NCBI GenBank assembly: GCA_002422045.1
Contig: DITG01000028.1
Location: forward strand, 1 to 34,737
From: Acholeplasmataceae bacterium UBA6190
GTDB lineage: Bacteria; Bacillota_I; Bacilli_A; Acholeplasmatales; Acholeplasmataceae
DNA length: 34,737 nucleotides
Direction of reading: 5' to 3'
The position numbers were made by a program, and so were the translations under genes. The notes beneath the pieces were generated by a model. The model was not told where the DNA came from. It searched no databases and worked only from the letters and a program-made list of their open reading frames with translations. Shown here one piece after another: positions 7,936-17,680 of the stretch. Position 1 is the first letter of the stretch. The number at the start of each line of letters is the position of its first letter.

Positions 7936-9032
7936 GACTGAGCACCATCTTTCTGAACTTTCCAACCTTCAGCTTGCCTAAGTATTGTAAAACCATGTTT
8001 AATAAAAAATTGTAGACTTTTTGAAAACTGAACAGGAACCATTTCAAAGTAACCTTGATCACTGCCCAGTTTTATTTCCTTGATATCGCCTTGCTCGAGT
8101 GGTTTTTCGATGAAAGCTAGCATTCTCGTGCCGTATCCGCGATGCTGAAAACTGGGGTCAATCCATATCAATTCCAAATGAATGCTTGCTTCATGGTAAC
8201 TCGACAGCATCATGCCAACGACTTTTTCCTGTTGATCTGTCATGACCAAAGACAATCTGCCATCAATGATACCTGACTCAATGGCATGTATGAAATCCTG
8301 AGATGTAATCAAGGGATGTTCTCCATCGCCTCCTGACAACAACTCATAAAGCTGATCATAAAATCCAAAACTGTTCAATGTCCGAATGGTGACGTGTGCA
8401 TCTTGAAATACTGTGAAGAGTTTCATGATTCTGCGATTAGCCAAATAAACATTGACATATGCAGGTAGTGTAAAGGCTAGAAATGGAAAGATAGAAATTA
8501 ACCTGACGACAACAATCGCATAGAAAAACAGTAGGTTTAGCACAATCACTAAAGATAAAAGTGGCATGCCCAATGAAAACATCAACGAAAACGTAAAGTA
8601 CTCTTTGATTTTGAACTTCGGAAAATAAACATAAGTGATTGGTATGATCATCGAAAGGAAAAAGAGAATGATACCCAAGAGCCCAATCACAGCCAAGCCA
8701 ATCCAATGAAACGTTGTCGTCAACTGTTCAATGTAGAAAAACCAGCTGATTAGAATAGCCATCCACAACAGAATGATGATTAATCCTATCTTGTTGGATT
8801 CGACAAATGATTTTTTGTAATGGCTGATGAAGGTCTGAGCAATGGGAAAACTTTCGCCTCTGATGCGCATTTTAACCAACGCATACGTTGCCATGATGGA
8901 TGGAAACAAACCGAACAATACCAAACCAGCAACAGTTCCAAGGATGGCTAAAAAATTGGTCACGACCAAAAAGTAGATGAGATCCATGAATTGACTGAAT
9001 TTGGAATGGTGCTTGTTCAAAAATTGATCCAT
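7932..9032 (-). CDS. DUF624 (YesL-like) membrane protein fused to a GNAT acetyltransferase
   Basis: The 366-residue protein has two parts. Residues 1-215 form a DUF624/YesL-type membrane domain with helices near 17-52, 81-100, 109-136 and 143-197; this family is common beside ABC sugar permeases. Residues about 230-366 form a GNAT N-acetyltransferase domain with the acetyl-CoA loop QHRGYGT in IDPSFQHRGYGTRML, a preceding strand HLELIWI and the C-terminal FFIKHGF. The start ATG overlaps the previous permease stop (TAATG), and its TGA overlaps the next ATG, so translation is coupled on both sides. A fusion of these two domains is unusual to my knowledge. It may acetylate a sugar or protein at the inner membrane face; the function is unproven. 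Confidence 0.75.
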   Translation of the reverse strand: MDQFLNKHHSKFSQFMDLIYFLVVTNFLAILGTVAGLVLFGLFPSIMATYALVKMRIRGESFPIAQTFISHYKKSFVESNKIGLIIILLWMAILISWFFYIEQLTTTFHWIGLAVIGLLGIILFFLSMIIPITYVYFPKFKIKEYFTFSLMFSLGMPLLSLVIVLNLLFFYAIVVVRLISIFPFLAFTLPAYVNVYLANRRIMKLFTVFQDAHVTIRTLNSFGFYDQLYELLSGGDGEHPLITSQDFIHAIESGIIDGRLSLVMTDQQEKVVGMMLSSYHEASIHLELIWIDPSFQHRGYGTRMLAFIEKPLEQGDIKEIKLGSDQGYFEMVPVQFSKSLQFFIKHGFTILRQAEGWKVQKDGAQS

Positions 9033-10048
9033 TAGCCGACAATACCTACGCGTTCTACAGACTCAACAAACAAACGTTGGACAAACAAATAACCGACCAA
9101 TAGCGGAAACAGCATCAGAATAGCTGCTGTGTTAGCGATCGTTCCAACAACAAGTGGATTGCGTGACATACCTTCTGCAACACTCTGATCAATACCCAAT
9201 TTATACAATGTATAGGTGAGTCGTGGTGCGATTTCAACGATATTAAGCGACAGTAAATCCATAAACTGAGTAGAGATCAACAACTGCGAGTAGAAAATAT
9301 CATTCCACTGCCAAACGAAACTAAAAAGCATCACCGTGACAATCGCCGATTTAGCATTGGGTAACATGACATTGTAAAACGTCCTGAACACACCACAACC
9401 ATCGACTATTGCCGCTTCTTCAAGTTCTTTAGGCAGATTTCTGAACACTTGGTTGAAGATAAAAATGAAGATGCCTGCCTTAATACCCATGCCGGTTGCT
9501 GCCAAAATGAAGAGCGGCCAGAAGGTCGAAGTCAATTTGAAGAAATTAAAAATCATGAATAAGGGCATCGCAATGGTCTGTGGAGGTACAACAATCGTGA
9601 ACACAACAAAGATGAATAAAATATTGATACCCTTGAATCTCAGTCTAGCGAATGCATATCCTGCAAGTGAAGTGGAAATGACGGTGATGATCATGACTCC
9701 AAATGACATGATGAACGTATTTCTCAACGCAAACCAATAATCAATGGCTGTTGCAGAGATCTGAATGGTCTGAAAACTGATGCGTCTGGGAAGCCAAACG
9801 ACAAGTGGATCATTCAAGTCACGCAAATCACTCAATGCGGCAACCATCATTTGCAAGATGGGATAGATCACTACGAAACACAATCCGAAAATGATAAATC
9901 CACGAATAAAGCCAATCACTGTTTTTTTGATTTTGTTTTCCGCTGCGAAACGAAAGCGCGGTGATCTGATCAAATCATATGTTTTTTTAACGCTTGCCTC
10001 TGTCTTTTTTTTCAACAGGGTGGTTTTCTTCTTAACGTTCATCATCAT
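9032..10048 (-). CDS. ABC sugar transporter permease, MalG type (pair B)
   Basis: This inner-membrane permease of about 338 residues has a long Lys-rich cytoplasmic N-terminus followed by six predicted membrane helices. The EAA loop EEAAIVDGCGVFRTFYNVML, which docks onto the ATPase, is intact. I start it at the ATG at 10048 because AAGGGGG lies 9 bases upstream; an upstream ATG at 10081 has no such site. The gene overlaps the end of its partner permease by 17 bases and shares its stop with the start of the DUF624-GNAT gene. It pairs with the 10032-11003 product to form the membrane channel. No ATPase gene is nearby, so a shared MsmX-like ATPase is likely. Confidence 0.87.
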   Translation of the reverse strand: MMMNVKKKTTLLKKKTEASVKKTYDLIRSPRFRFAAENKIKKTVIGFIRGFIIFGLCFVVIYPILQMMVAALSDLRDLNDPLVVWLPRRISFQTIQISATAIDYWFALRNTFIMSFGVMIITVISTSLAGYAFARLRFKGINILFIFVVFTIVVPPQTIAMPLFMIFNFFKLTSTFWPLFILAATGMGIKAGIFIFIFNQVFRNLPKELEEAAIVDGCGVFRTFYNVMLPNAKSAIVTVMLFSFVWQWNDIFYSQLLISTQFMDLLSLNIVEIAPRLTYTLYKLGIDQSVAEGMSRNPLVVGTIANTAAILMLFPLLVGYLFVQRLFVESVERVGIVG

Positions 10049-11003
10049 AGTAGAATGCCCCCTTATTCGCAATATAGACAAAGATGCCTAAAAATAACGT
10101 GACGGCGACAAAATATATCCAAGCCATCGCAGATGAGACCCCATATTGCTGGTTGTCTTTGGTTTGGATGATGAGTCTGGTCACTGGACTTCTCAAGAAC
10201 GAATCCACAATGGTAAAGACTCCGACTGTGATGATATGTGGCGATACCATCGGAATGGTGATTTTCCAAAATGATTCATAAGGTGTGGCTCCTTCAACTT
10301 TAGCCGCTTCATAGAGATGAGAAGGGATAGACTGAAGTCCTGCCAGGAATATGAGTATTTGCACACCAGCTATGGAAATGATGGTGAAGATGGTATTGAC
10401 AATAGAGACGAGAAACTCGACCAATTCACGTGGAAAACCAGATTCGATCAGGAATACGTTGATTTGCAAATCACCAAAAATACCTGAGTTCCCTTGCATG
10501 AGTGCTTGTAAATCCACTGCTTGTGAGAGTGCAATGTCAATAGCTTCAGATGCTAGAATAACCGGTAAAAAGAAGATGGCTCTCGCTAGAACATTGCCTT
10601 TGAATTTCGTATTGAGCATGGTTGCAATCAAAAGACTGAATATCAGAATAACAGGCAAATTGATCAGTGATTCAACCATCGAATTGATCAAGACACGTCT
10701 GTATTCACTATGAATATTCCACGCAAACAACAAATTATTCAGTCCAACATGTTCGAATAGTATCCCCATTTTGAAGAATGTCGGTCCTGTGATATTTCTG
10801 GTTTGGATGAATGATTGAATCCGATCTGCGGACGAAGGTCCCAGGAAATAGACATTCGAAAGCATATAAATAACAGAATCAATCATAGAATAAAGAAAGA
10901 TGCCTAAGAAACCGATGATCCAAGGCAAAAGGAAAAGAATGCCAAACAGCACTTTTTGCTTTTTATAACTGATCTGATTGAGTTTTAGGAATATGGATTT
11001 CAC
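10032..11003 (-). CDS. ABC sugar transporter permease, MalF/UgpA type (pair B)
   Basis: This 323-residue permease has six predicted helices and the EAA motif YEAAKVEGATPYESFWKITI. I choose the GTG at 11003-11001 because GAGGAG lies 7 bases upstream. The frame can also be read from a TTG at 11018 that overlaps the DUF5696 stop, but that codon overlaps the Shine-Dalgarno itself. It is the first subunit of the second permease pair of the operon. No second solute-binding protein accompanies it, so it may share the binding protein at 17681-20569, or work with the DUF5696 / YIP1 / NHL group that precedes it. Confidence 0.87.
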   Translation of the reverse strand: MKSIFLKLNQISYKKQKVLFGILFLLPWIIGFLGIFLYSMIDSVIYMLSNVYFLGPSSADRIQSFIQTRNITGPTFFKMGILFEHVGLNNLLFAWNIHSEYRRVLINSMVESLINLPVILIFSLLIATMLNTKFKGNVLARAIFFLPVILASEAIDIALSQAVDLQALMQGNSGIFGDLQINVFLIESGFPRELVEFLVSIVNTIFTIISIAGVQILIFLAGLQSIPSHLYEAAKVEGATPYESFWKITIPMVSPHIITVGVFTIVDSFLRSPVTRLIIQTKDNQQYGVSSAMAWIYFVAVTLFLGIFVYIANKGAFYYDDER

Positions 11004-11014
11004 ATCATCACTCC

Positions 11015-13576
11015 TCAATGAACCAGATAGTTCATGTTTTGATAATCGATATCAATCTTCATACCATTCGAATACGTGACCCTTACCGTATTTAAATCTA
11101 TGATTTCATGAAAAACAACGTGGTTATTGTCACCGACAACAGTTGCATACGTATCATACAATGAAACGATATTTTGCTTGAGTAAATTGAACTCTGTCGA
11201 AAAATAGTAGTTATACTTGGTTTCAATCAGTAGGCTTGTGTCTTGATACGTCAATGTAAACTTGGGATTAGATCCGGTTTCTAATGCCTTCAGTAAATAA
11301 TAATCAAAATCATTGACCTGATTGATATTGATCGATGGCATCGAATAACTGATCTTTCCAGCGATTGCGAGTTGATAAAACGGAATCGCCTGATCGACCA
11401 TCAAATAACTTGAACTCTGATACGTAAGATCGGATATGTGTGAGACAAAAGGCAGAGTGAAATCATTGGGGTGTTGCAACATGATGTTTTGTTTTTGAGA
11501 TAATTCTGCGAGCATATCCTGATACAAGTCAACCAGTTGGTAGCGATACAAACTGTTTCCCCGATGAAAATCACTGTTGATCATTGAACCAAAGTTTCTC
11601 AGACTTAATCCGTTCAGATTGAGTTTTGCAAAGTCTTTTTGGAACTGAGTCATGTGGTTATACATGGTTTGAACTTTGAGCAGATAATAAGGTTCCTTGG
11701 TCCGATCAGGCAAACGTGACGCCATGTCGTAAGGATACATTTCACTGATTGTGCCACCTACGATACGACTGATGTTTCGATTGGAGTAGAATGTTGGCTT
11801 GTCATAAAGTTTGACAAAATCAACATCGAAATACAAATCTTGGTTTTCATTTTGGCTGACGAAGGTTTTCAACTGTCTTGTAGTTCCAACAACTTTGTCC
11901 AGACGGATGTGATCTGGTATTTCATGATCCATACCTTGGTTGAACCACCCTTTGTAATTGACAACCATGTCAGATATACCTTCGGATTCAAAGAAATCAA
12001 TCATCAGTTGCGCTTCGCGGTAAGTTGTCAGAGACTCAACGCGCTTGTAAGGAAAAAAGAGAAAATAATCATCAAAATCATATGATCCCAATAAGTCCAG
12101 AAATAATTCAGGCTTCAGACTGTCGATTACTGACAGATTGAATTTAGAGGTCAGATAATCGCCATATAATAGGGCCATATCGCTATAGTTAGCTTTCTCA
12201 TCAGCAAGATAATAGTATTTCACCTGTGGCTCATAATCATATTGATCCGGATGCCAGATGGATACGCCTGCCTGTGTCAAATAATACAGTCCGCTGTCTT
12301 TCATGGTGAATTCGGTGAATGCTTTGTTGAAACGGTCGTTTTTACCAGAAACTTCTGCGGTCAACATACCATGGCTTTGACCGGATTCGATGATCGCAAG
12401 CATTGCATTGTTTTCATGCTTCAATCCGAATATGGGCATTTTTGCGCCAACATCTTGCAATGTCAGCATATTGGGAATGGTCGTGTTGTCCTGATTGTAA
12501 AAATACGTTGAATAGGAGCGCTGGCGAACCTTACCATTATTGAAATTCATGATGCCGCCTGATCCTTCAGGAATGACGACATACCCTGTTCGGTTTTCAT
12601 TGGCAGCGCCCATGTAAGGCAGAAACTGAATGGATACGATCTGATAAGGTGATTTTTGAACAATTTCACTGGTGATTATCTTGGCATCCAGATGATCATC
12701 CATCAGTCTGATTTCCATTGGAATCATGAATTCCGGATCGGATAATTCAACCACATATTCATACATCTCGTTATCCATTTCAACATCAAGCAAATTGTAT
12801 GATTCGATGTAGTTGCCAAACTCATCCATATCATTACCGTAAGTTCCGATGACGTAAAAGAGATAAAACAATTCTTCTGTTTCGATTCTGCCTAGATTTG
12901 ATGAAGTTTGTCCTTGTTGAACGATTGAAAGCAGATATGTATCCGGATCATCTGCCATAGGTTTATAGTAATTATTCAAGACCCTGAGCATCTCCGCATA
13001 CGTAAACTCAAGTTGATTTTCAAAATCAAACCTGTAAAAGGGCGATGTCACTTTTTCCATGAATCTGTCTTTCGAGATCTTTGTAGGAAACCAATACCCT
13101 TTTGGAATGGAGTCTTTCAATGTGTAATTGATTCTAAACCCATTTTCTACCGATGTCTCATCGATTTCGAAAGAACCTGGAAAAATAGAATACTCATAGT
13201 TGGTAATCAATTTGACCGTATTGTCAGTTTCCAAATAGCGAATCGCAAACGTCGATTTTTGAAGATTGCGGACACTTTGTGTCGCAGTGGTATCTGAGGT
13301 GAATACCGAGGAATACCAAATATAGTCGTTTCTCTTGTCGACGACAGAAAATTGTGTTGTTGATTCGTTTAAGAATAATTTCATGAAGTTGTTTTCGGCC
13401 ATCAGTCTTTGATTGATGACATTTCGAGTCGAACTGATGAATGGTTCATCGATAATCGTTCCAACTTCTTGACTCTGATATAAATCTTTAATGGTGATTG
13501 ACTGGGGACGATTGGTCAACAGATAGATGCCAATGAGACCTATGAAGATGCCCAGTATGATGAGTTTTTTAATCAT
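11015..13576 (-). CDS. DUF5696-type membrane-anchored extracellular protein
   Basis: The 853-residue protein has an N-terminal membrane anchor (residues 4-21, no lipobox) and a large extracellular part. The first half is beta-rich (FSVVDKRNDYIWYSS, ENRTGYVVIPEGSGGIMNFNNG). The second half (about 500-780) has repeated barrel-like elements (DYFLFFPYKRV, GISDMVVNYKGW, LYFDVDFVKLY, GLSLRNFG, IMLQHPNDF). This matches what I know of DUF5696 proteins, which occur in Firmicute sugar ABC operons together with YIP1 proteins. The fold recalls large glycosidases with a beta sandwich before a TIM barrel, but no activity is established. AGGAG lies 7 bases before the ATG. Its position between the two permease pairs suggests a role in glycan handling at the cell surface. 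Confidence 0.65.
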   Translation of the reverse strand: MIKKLIILGIFIGLIGIYLLTNRPQSITIKDLYQSQEVGTIIDEPFISSTRNVINQRLMAENNFMKLFLNESTTQFSVVDKRNDYIWYSSVFTSDTTATQSVRNLQKSTFAIRYLETDNTVKLITNYEYSIFPGSFEIDETSVENGFRINYTLKDSIPKGYWFPTKISKDRFMEKVTSPFYRFDFENQLEFTYAEMLRVLNNYYKPMADDPDTYLLSIVQQGQTSSNLGRIETEELFYLFYVIGTYGNDMDEFGNYIESYNLLDVEMDNEMYEYVVELSDPEFMIPMEIRLMDDHLDAKIITSEIVQKSPYQIVSIQFLPYMGAANENRTGYVVIPEGSGGIMNFNNGKVRQRSYSTYFYNQDNTTIPNMLTLQDVGAKMPIFGLKHENNAMLAIIESGQSHGMLTAEVSGKNDRFNKAFTEFTMKDSGLYYLTQAGVSIWHPDQYDYEPQVKYYYLADEKANYSDMALLYGDYLTSKFNLSVIDSLKPELFLDLLGSYDFDDYFLFFPYKRVESLTTYREAQLMIDFFESEGISDMVVNYKGWFNQGMDHEIPDHIRLDKVVGTTRQLKTFVSQNENQDLYFDVDFVKLYDKPTFYSNRNISRIVGGTISEMYPYDMASRLPDRTKEPYYLLKVQTMYNHMTQFQKDFAKLNLNGLSLRNFGSMINSDFHRGNSLYRYQLVDLYQDMLAELSQKQNIMLQHPNDFTLPFVSHISDLTYQSSSYLMVDQAIPFYQLAIAGKISYSMPSININQVNDFDYYLLKALETGSNPKFTLTYQDTSLLIETKYNYYFSTEFNLLKQNIVSLYDTYATVVGDNNHVVFHEIIDLNTVRVTYSNGMKIDIDYQNMNYLVH

Positions 13577-13586
13577 CTTGTTCTCC

Positions 13587-14279
13587 TTATAATCTCAATG
13601 TAAATTCCTTGATGACAGTCTCAAGAAATACAAGCATCTGTTGTAAGAGCGAGACCGACAACAGCCCTAGGAAAATAATGACTGACATGCTGACAAATGT
13701 CAACACAATGGTTGAAACCGCTCTGATGACAGAATATTCATGGATAGAGCGAATGCCCATGAATATCATTGAAAATGTCAAAACAAAACCAAATGTAATG
13801 CTACCCTGATAGAAAAATGCCTCTTCAAGCGTGAAATAATTGCTTAGAAACAATCCGGCGATTCTGATGATCACACTTGGGAAAAAGGCATAGCCAACCA
13901 CCATGAATATTTCTTTGAATTTGCCTTTGCCATCCATAAGCGAGGTAATCGACCAGTTGGCGACTGCAAAAATCAAAAAGGGAATGGATGCTACCAAAAT
14001 CGAGCGAAACATCCGAAATGTGTTAGGATTGATGTTATTGAAAATGAATCCGGTGTATGCAAACTCAAGAATGCCTAAAAGGGAATGGATGACAAAATAG
14101 AAAATAGCCACACGTAACAAACCCCTAGATTCATGCTTCATTTCGTAATAGCCATCGATGGGATGGGTTAAGACATACAGAGGAAACTTGAAGAAATGGT
14201 CATATAGATAAGCTAAAAATCTTCGAACATCTGAAATCAAGACTTTTAACTTGTCTTTAAATTCAACTTTTGTATCCAT
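13587..14279 (-). CDS. YIP1-family integral membrane protein
   Basis: The 230-residue protein has a short polar N-terminus containing FFKFPLYVLTHPIDGYYEMKH, the typical entry into a Yip1 domain, followed by about five hydrophobic helices spanning 54-225. The GAAAGGAG ribosome binding site overlaps the last codons of the NHL gene. Bacterial YIP1 proteins have no settled function. Here the gene lies between the NHL-type and DUF5696 genes, and the three probably form a membrane-associated unit linked to the permeases. Confidence 0.75.
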   Translation of the reverse strand: MDTKVEFKDKLKVLISDVRRFLAYLYDHFFKFPLYVLTHPIDGYYEMKHESRGLLRVAIFYFVIHSLLGILEFAYTGFIFNNINPNTFRMFRSILVASIPFLIFAVANWSITSLMDGKGKFKEIFMVVGYAFFPSVIIRIAGLFLSNYFTLEEAFFYQGSITFGFVLTFSMIFMGIRSIHEYSVIRAVSTIVLTFVSMSVIIFLGLLSVSLLQQMLVFLETVIKEFTLRL

Positions 14280-14285
14280 AGGCCA

Positions 14286-15758
14286 TTACTCCTTTCTGGT
14301 GATGTCCTTAACAATCGGGTAAGCCAGTGATCCAATCACGAGAGCTGCGATTGCTGTGCCAATCCATGGGAAATTTTTCTCAAACTGAATCTTTCGATAC
14401 TCTTTGTAGGCTTTTGAATAGTTCATGCGATCTTGACCCAATTCATAAGCACGCATCGCGCTGACATAATCCCGTTCTCTGTAATAGGCATGTCCGATAC
14501 CGACGTGTGCCAACGAGTAATTGCTATTCATCACTAACACTTCTTCCCACACGGCTGCTGCATCGATGGATTCTCCTTCGTATGTCAGACGATTGGCAAG
14601 ATTGATTTTGGAACCGAATTCGGTAGGTTCGAAAATGGTGATGATGGATCTTTGACTGGTTGAGTCCGATACAACAATCGATTCGCCATCATAGCGGATG
14701 GCGGTAGGATAGAGGAAATTCCCTTCGAATTCGCCTTCAAATCCAGTCACGTAATTCAAATATCCTTCGTCATTGTATGTGAATATCTTCTTATTGGTCC
14801 GATCGATGACACTATACATGCCATATGTATTGATATCGATGGAAGTCAAACCACTTCTGACCTGATTTGGCATTCTGACGATGTCACCAACTGGGTTCAC
14901 ATAACCATTTTTCCGAAGAACATCACTACCTTTGGGGTTAATCCGTTGAATCGGTGAGGTTTCAGAACCACTAGAAGTGGCATAAATGAATCCTTCACGG
15001 TCCAAACTCATCGCATTGTATTCGACTGGAAGAAACAATCGTGTTGTCTCAAGTTGTTCTCTGCTCATCAGTCGACGCCATAGCAGATCAATCGGATTGA
15101 CCTTGACCGGTTGAACACCGATAAAACGTGAAAACTGGCCATCTTTTTGCAATTCGACAATACCTTCAAATGCACCTACAACGACAATATACATGCGTCC
15201 TGCTTGATCCACGACGATTTTATTAGGCTTGAAGACATCTGTATTGTACGTCGGATGATCAGGTCTGCCAATACGTGCAACCAATTCGTATTGATGATTG
15301 ATGATGTAAATATATCCATTTCTCAAGTCGTTTTCATCCGTAATGTAGATGAATTCGGAAGTCACATAGATTCCTCTTGGTCTAACAAGCGCATGATAGA
15401 GTGGTTGACTATCATCATCGATACCGTATTGAAACTTATATAAAATCTGCTCGACTTGAAAATCCTTATTGGTGATGACCACTTTTTTTGACGCGTTATC
15501 TACCACATAAAAATGTGTATCAGTCACAAAAAGATCTTCAATATTCTTGAGTTTTTGAGGTGAAGTGTCATCTGGTGTCGTGACGTCTATCGATGTGCCC
15601 AAGACCACTTTCTGAACTCGATATGGAATCACAGAAGGCAGAGGGGTCCTCCAGTAATCATAGGTGTAACTTGGATAATTGACTTCAGCAGAAATCGACA
15701 ATGAAAACCCAAGAATGAATATGCATAATGCTACACTGAGTAAGATGATTTTTTTCAT
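14286..15758 (-). CDS. Secreted NHL/beta-propeller protein with TPR-like segment and C-terminal anchor
   Basis: The 490-residue protein starts at the ATG at 15758, which has AGGAG 7 bases upstream and begins a signal peptide ending near SISA. The main part (about 70-385) has repeated short beta units such as LFVTDTHFYVVDN, IYVTSEFIYITDE, DQAGRMYIVVV, LDREGFIYATSS and YDGESIVVSDS, typical of NHL or six-blade propellers. Residues about 395-460 look like a TPR pair (AAAVWEEVLVMN, YYRERDYVSAMRAYELG), and residues 465-482 form a membrane helix followed by a short basic tail. It is therefore anchored outside the cell. It sits between the first permease pair and YIP1. The role is unknown; binding of partner proteins or glycan is plausible. 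Confidence 0.7.
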   Translation of the reverse strand: MKKIILLSVALCIFILGFSLSISAEVNYPSYTYDYWRTPLPSVIPYRVQKVVLGTSIDVTTPDDTSPQKLKNIEDLFVTDTHFYVVDNASKKVVITNKDFQVEQILYKFQYGIDDDSQPLYHALVRPRGIYVTSEFIYITDENDLRNGYIYIINHQYELVARIGRPDHPTYNTDVFKPNKIVVDQAGRMYIVVVGAFEGIVELQKDGQFSRFIGVQPVKVNPIDLLWRRLMSREQLETTRLFLPVEYNAMSLDREGFIYATSSGSETSPIQRINPKGSDVLRKNGYVNPVGDIVRMPNQVRSGLTSIDINTYGMYSVIDRTNKKIFTYNDEGYLNYVTGFEGEFEGNFLYPTAIRYDGESIVVSDSTSQRSIITIFEPTEFGSKINLANRLTYEGESIDAAAVWEEVLVMNSNYSLAHVGIGHAYYRERDYVSAMRAYELGQDRMNYSKAYKEYRKIQFEKNFPWIGTAIAALVIGSLAYPIVKDITRKE

Positions 15759-15762
15759 GTTT

Positions 15763-16698
15763 TTACTCCTTGATACCAGAATGTGCCATGGTCTCGATGA
15801 TTGAACTTTGCGAGATGACAAAGACAGTGACGGGAACAATCATCATGAATAGACTTACAGCGGCAACCACGCCAGTTCTGGCAATGCCACCTCCAACAAT
15901 TTGGTTTAAGGCAAACGACAGCGGTTTCAACGCTTCATCATAGATGTATTGACCGCCTGTTGTCCCCCAAAGTGTTTGGAACGACAAGATGATTAACGTG
16001 AGCCAAGCAGGCTTCACCAGTGGCATGACAATGTGCCAGAAAATCTTGAACTCTGATGCACCATCCATATAAGCAGATTCGATGTATGTTGTTGGTATCT
16101 GTTCCATGAAGTTTTTCATCAGGTATAACCCTAGACTGAATGCGAATGCTGGCAAAATAATCGCCCACAGTGAATTGATCAATCCCAATTGAGACATAAT
16201 CACATAGGCAGGAATCGCAGTGACCGCACCATTGAACATCAAGGAATAGACGATGATCTTATTCAAGCCCTTAGAACCGGGAAAAATATGTTTGGCCAAA
16301 GGATATGCTGCCATCGAGGCAAAGAGGACATGCCCAGCTGTACCGACAACTGTGATGAGTACGGTATTGAAAACATATCTTGACACAGGAATCCATGATT
16401 CCGCCATCAGTTGTATCAGATCTCTGAAATTATTCAGTGTGATGTTTCTCACAAACAATTTAGGTGGGAATATCAGGATTTCTGATAGGGGTTTGAATGC
16501 ATTGTTGATGATAAATACCATCGGGTAGGCGGTAAACATGCCAAAAATCAAAAGTGTCAACAGTAAAATCACATCGCCACCGAGCGATCTGTTGAGTGCG
16601 TTTCCTGGCTGAATGAGTTTCATGATCTTTTTGATACTGCGATACGCCAACGATTTTTGAGGTTTTGGGATGACAAGCGTCTTCTGCTTTTGCTTCAT
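15763..16698 (-). CDS. ABC sugar transporter permease, LplC/YtcP type (pair A)
   Basis: This 311-residue inner-membrane permease has six predicted helices and the EAA loop ESAYMDGASEFKIFWHIVMP. The sequence resembles LplC/YtcP-type permeases used for polysaccharide oligomers. Its ATG shares one base with the upstream permease TAA (TAATG), so translation is coupled. It forms a channel with the 16698-17669 product and should accept substrate from the solute-binding protein encoded just before. Confidence 0.88.
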   Translation of the reverse strand: MKQKQKTLVIPKPQKSLAYRSIKKIMKLIQPGNALNRSLGGDVILLLTLLIFGMFTAYPMVFIINNAFKPLSEILIFPPKLFVRNITLNNFRDLIQLMAESWIPVSRYVFNTVLITVVGTAGHVLFASMAAYPLAKHIFPGSKGLNKIIVYSLMFNGAVTAIPAYVIMSQLGLINSLWAIILPAFAFSLGLYLMKNFMEQIPTTYIESAYMDGASEFKIFWHIVMPLVKPAWLTLIILSFQTLWGTTGGQYIYDEALKPLSFALNQIVGGGIARTGVVAAVSLFMMIVPVTVFVISQSSIIETMAHSGIKE

Positions 16699-17669
16699 TA
16701 GGTTCCCACCCTTCTCAACATCTTTTGTACAATAAGGTTGGATCCAAGCATGATGATGAACAATAGTGTTGCAATCGCACTGGCATAACCCATTTCAAAT
16801 CTCAGATTACCGACATCGATCAAATGCGTAACAATCGTGTGTCCGGCATAACCAACCGAAGGAAATCCTGCAATGTTCATTGCAACTTCTGCAATCGCGA
16901 GCGATGCAGTGATCTGAATGACGGCACTAAACATCAGCTGAGGCTTGATGGAAGGCAGTGTGATATACCAAAGTTCTTGCCAGCGATTTTTAAGTCCGTC
17001 CACAGCTCCAGCTTCATACAAAGTGCGATCAACACCTTGCAATCCTGCGATGAATGCTAGAAATGAGACACCTAGACTCAGCCAAAGCTGGACCAAAATG
17101 ATGATGAAAGGAATGAATTCTGGATTTTGAAGCCACTGAATTGGCTCTAGGATAATGCCTAAACGAATTAAAATTGAATTGGCATAACCATACATGTCTC
17201 CTGAAAAGATGAGTCTCCAGATGATGTATGCTCCTCCACTGATAGAGGGTGCATAAATGATGAGCGTCATGACGGATCTGACTTTGGGCTTGAGTTCGTT
17301 AACCAGCCATGCGAAGACAAAGGAACCCAAATATCCCAATGGACCAGTGATGACTGCAAACATGATTGTATTCTTCAATGCGATGAGAAATACGTCATCT
17401 TCGAAGAATAGGCGTCGATAGTTTTCCCATCCCGCACTAAAATCAGGAAATTCAAGCAAATTGAAATAGCTGAAACTGAATAGAATTGAAATCAATACTG
17501 GAAGGATAGTGAATAGTGAAAAAAGCAAAAAATACGGAGCCATGAGTATGTAAAGTTCGCGACTTCTCTTGAATGCTCTTTTTTGAGATTCTTTGATGTT
17601 CATTCGCTTATCTCTACGTTCATCCAAGTAGCGCTTTATTCTAGATTTCTTGATCACAACATGATTCAT
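16698..17669 (-). CDS. ABC sugar transporter permease, LplB/UgpA type (pair A)
   Basis: This 323-residue permease has a basic N-terminus, six predicted helices, and the EAA loop YEAGAVDGLKNRWQELWYIT. An AAGGAG site lies 7 bases before the ATG. The gene begins 11 bases after the solute-binding protein stop, which marks binding protein, LplB-type and LplC-type permease as one transport unit. The ATPase is missing, as in many Firmicute oligosaccharide importers that share MsmX. Confidence 0.9.
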   Translation of the reverse strand: MNHVVIKKSRIKRYLDERRDKRMNIKESQKRAFKRSRELYILMAPYFLLFSLFTILPVLISILFSFSYFNLLEFPDFSAGWENYRRLFFEDDVFLIALKNTIMFAVITGPLGYLGSFVFAWLVNELKPKVRSVMTLIIYAPSISGGAYIIWRLIFSGDMYGYANSILIRLGIILEPIQWLQNPEFIPFIIILVQLWLSLGVSFLAFIAGLQGVDRTLYEAGAVDGLKNRWQELWYITLPSIKPQLMFSAVIQITASLAIAEVAMNIAGFPSVGYAGHTIVTHLIDVGNLRFEMGYASAIATLLFIIMLGSNLIVQKMLRRVGT

Positions 17670-17680
17670 GAAAGCACTCC

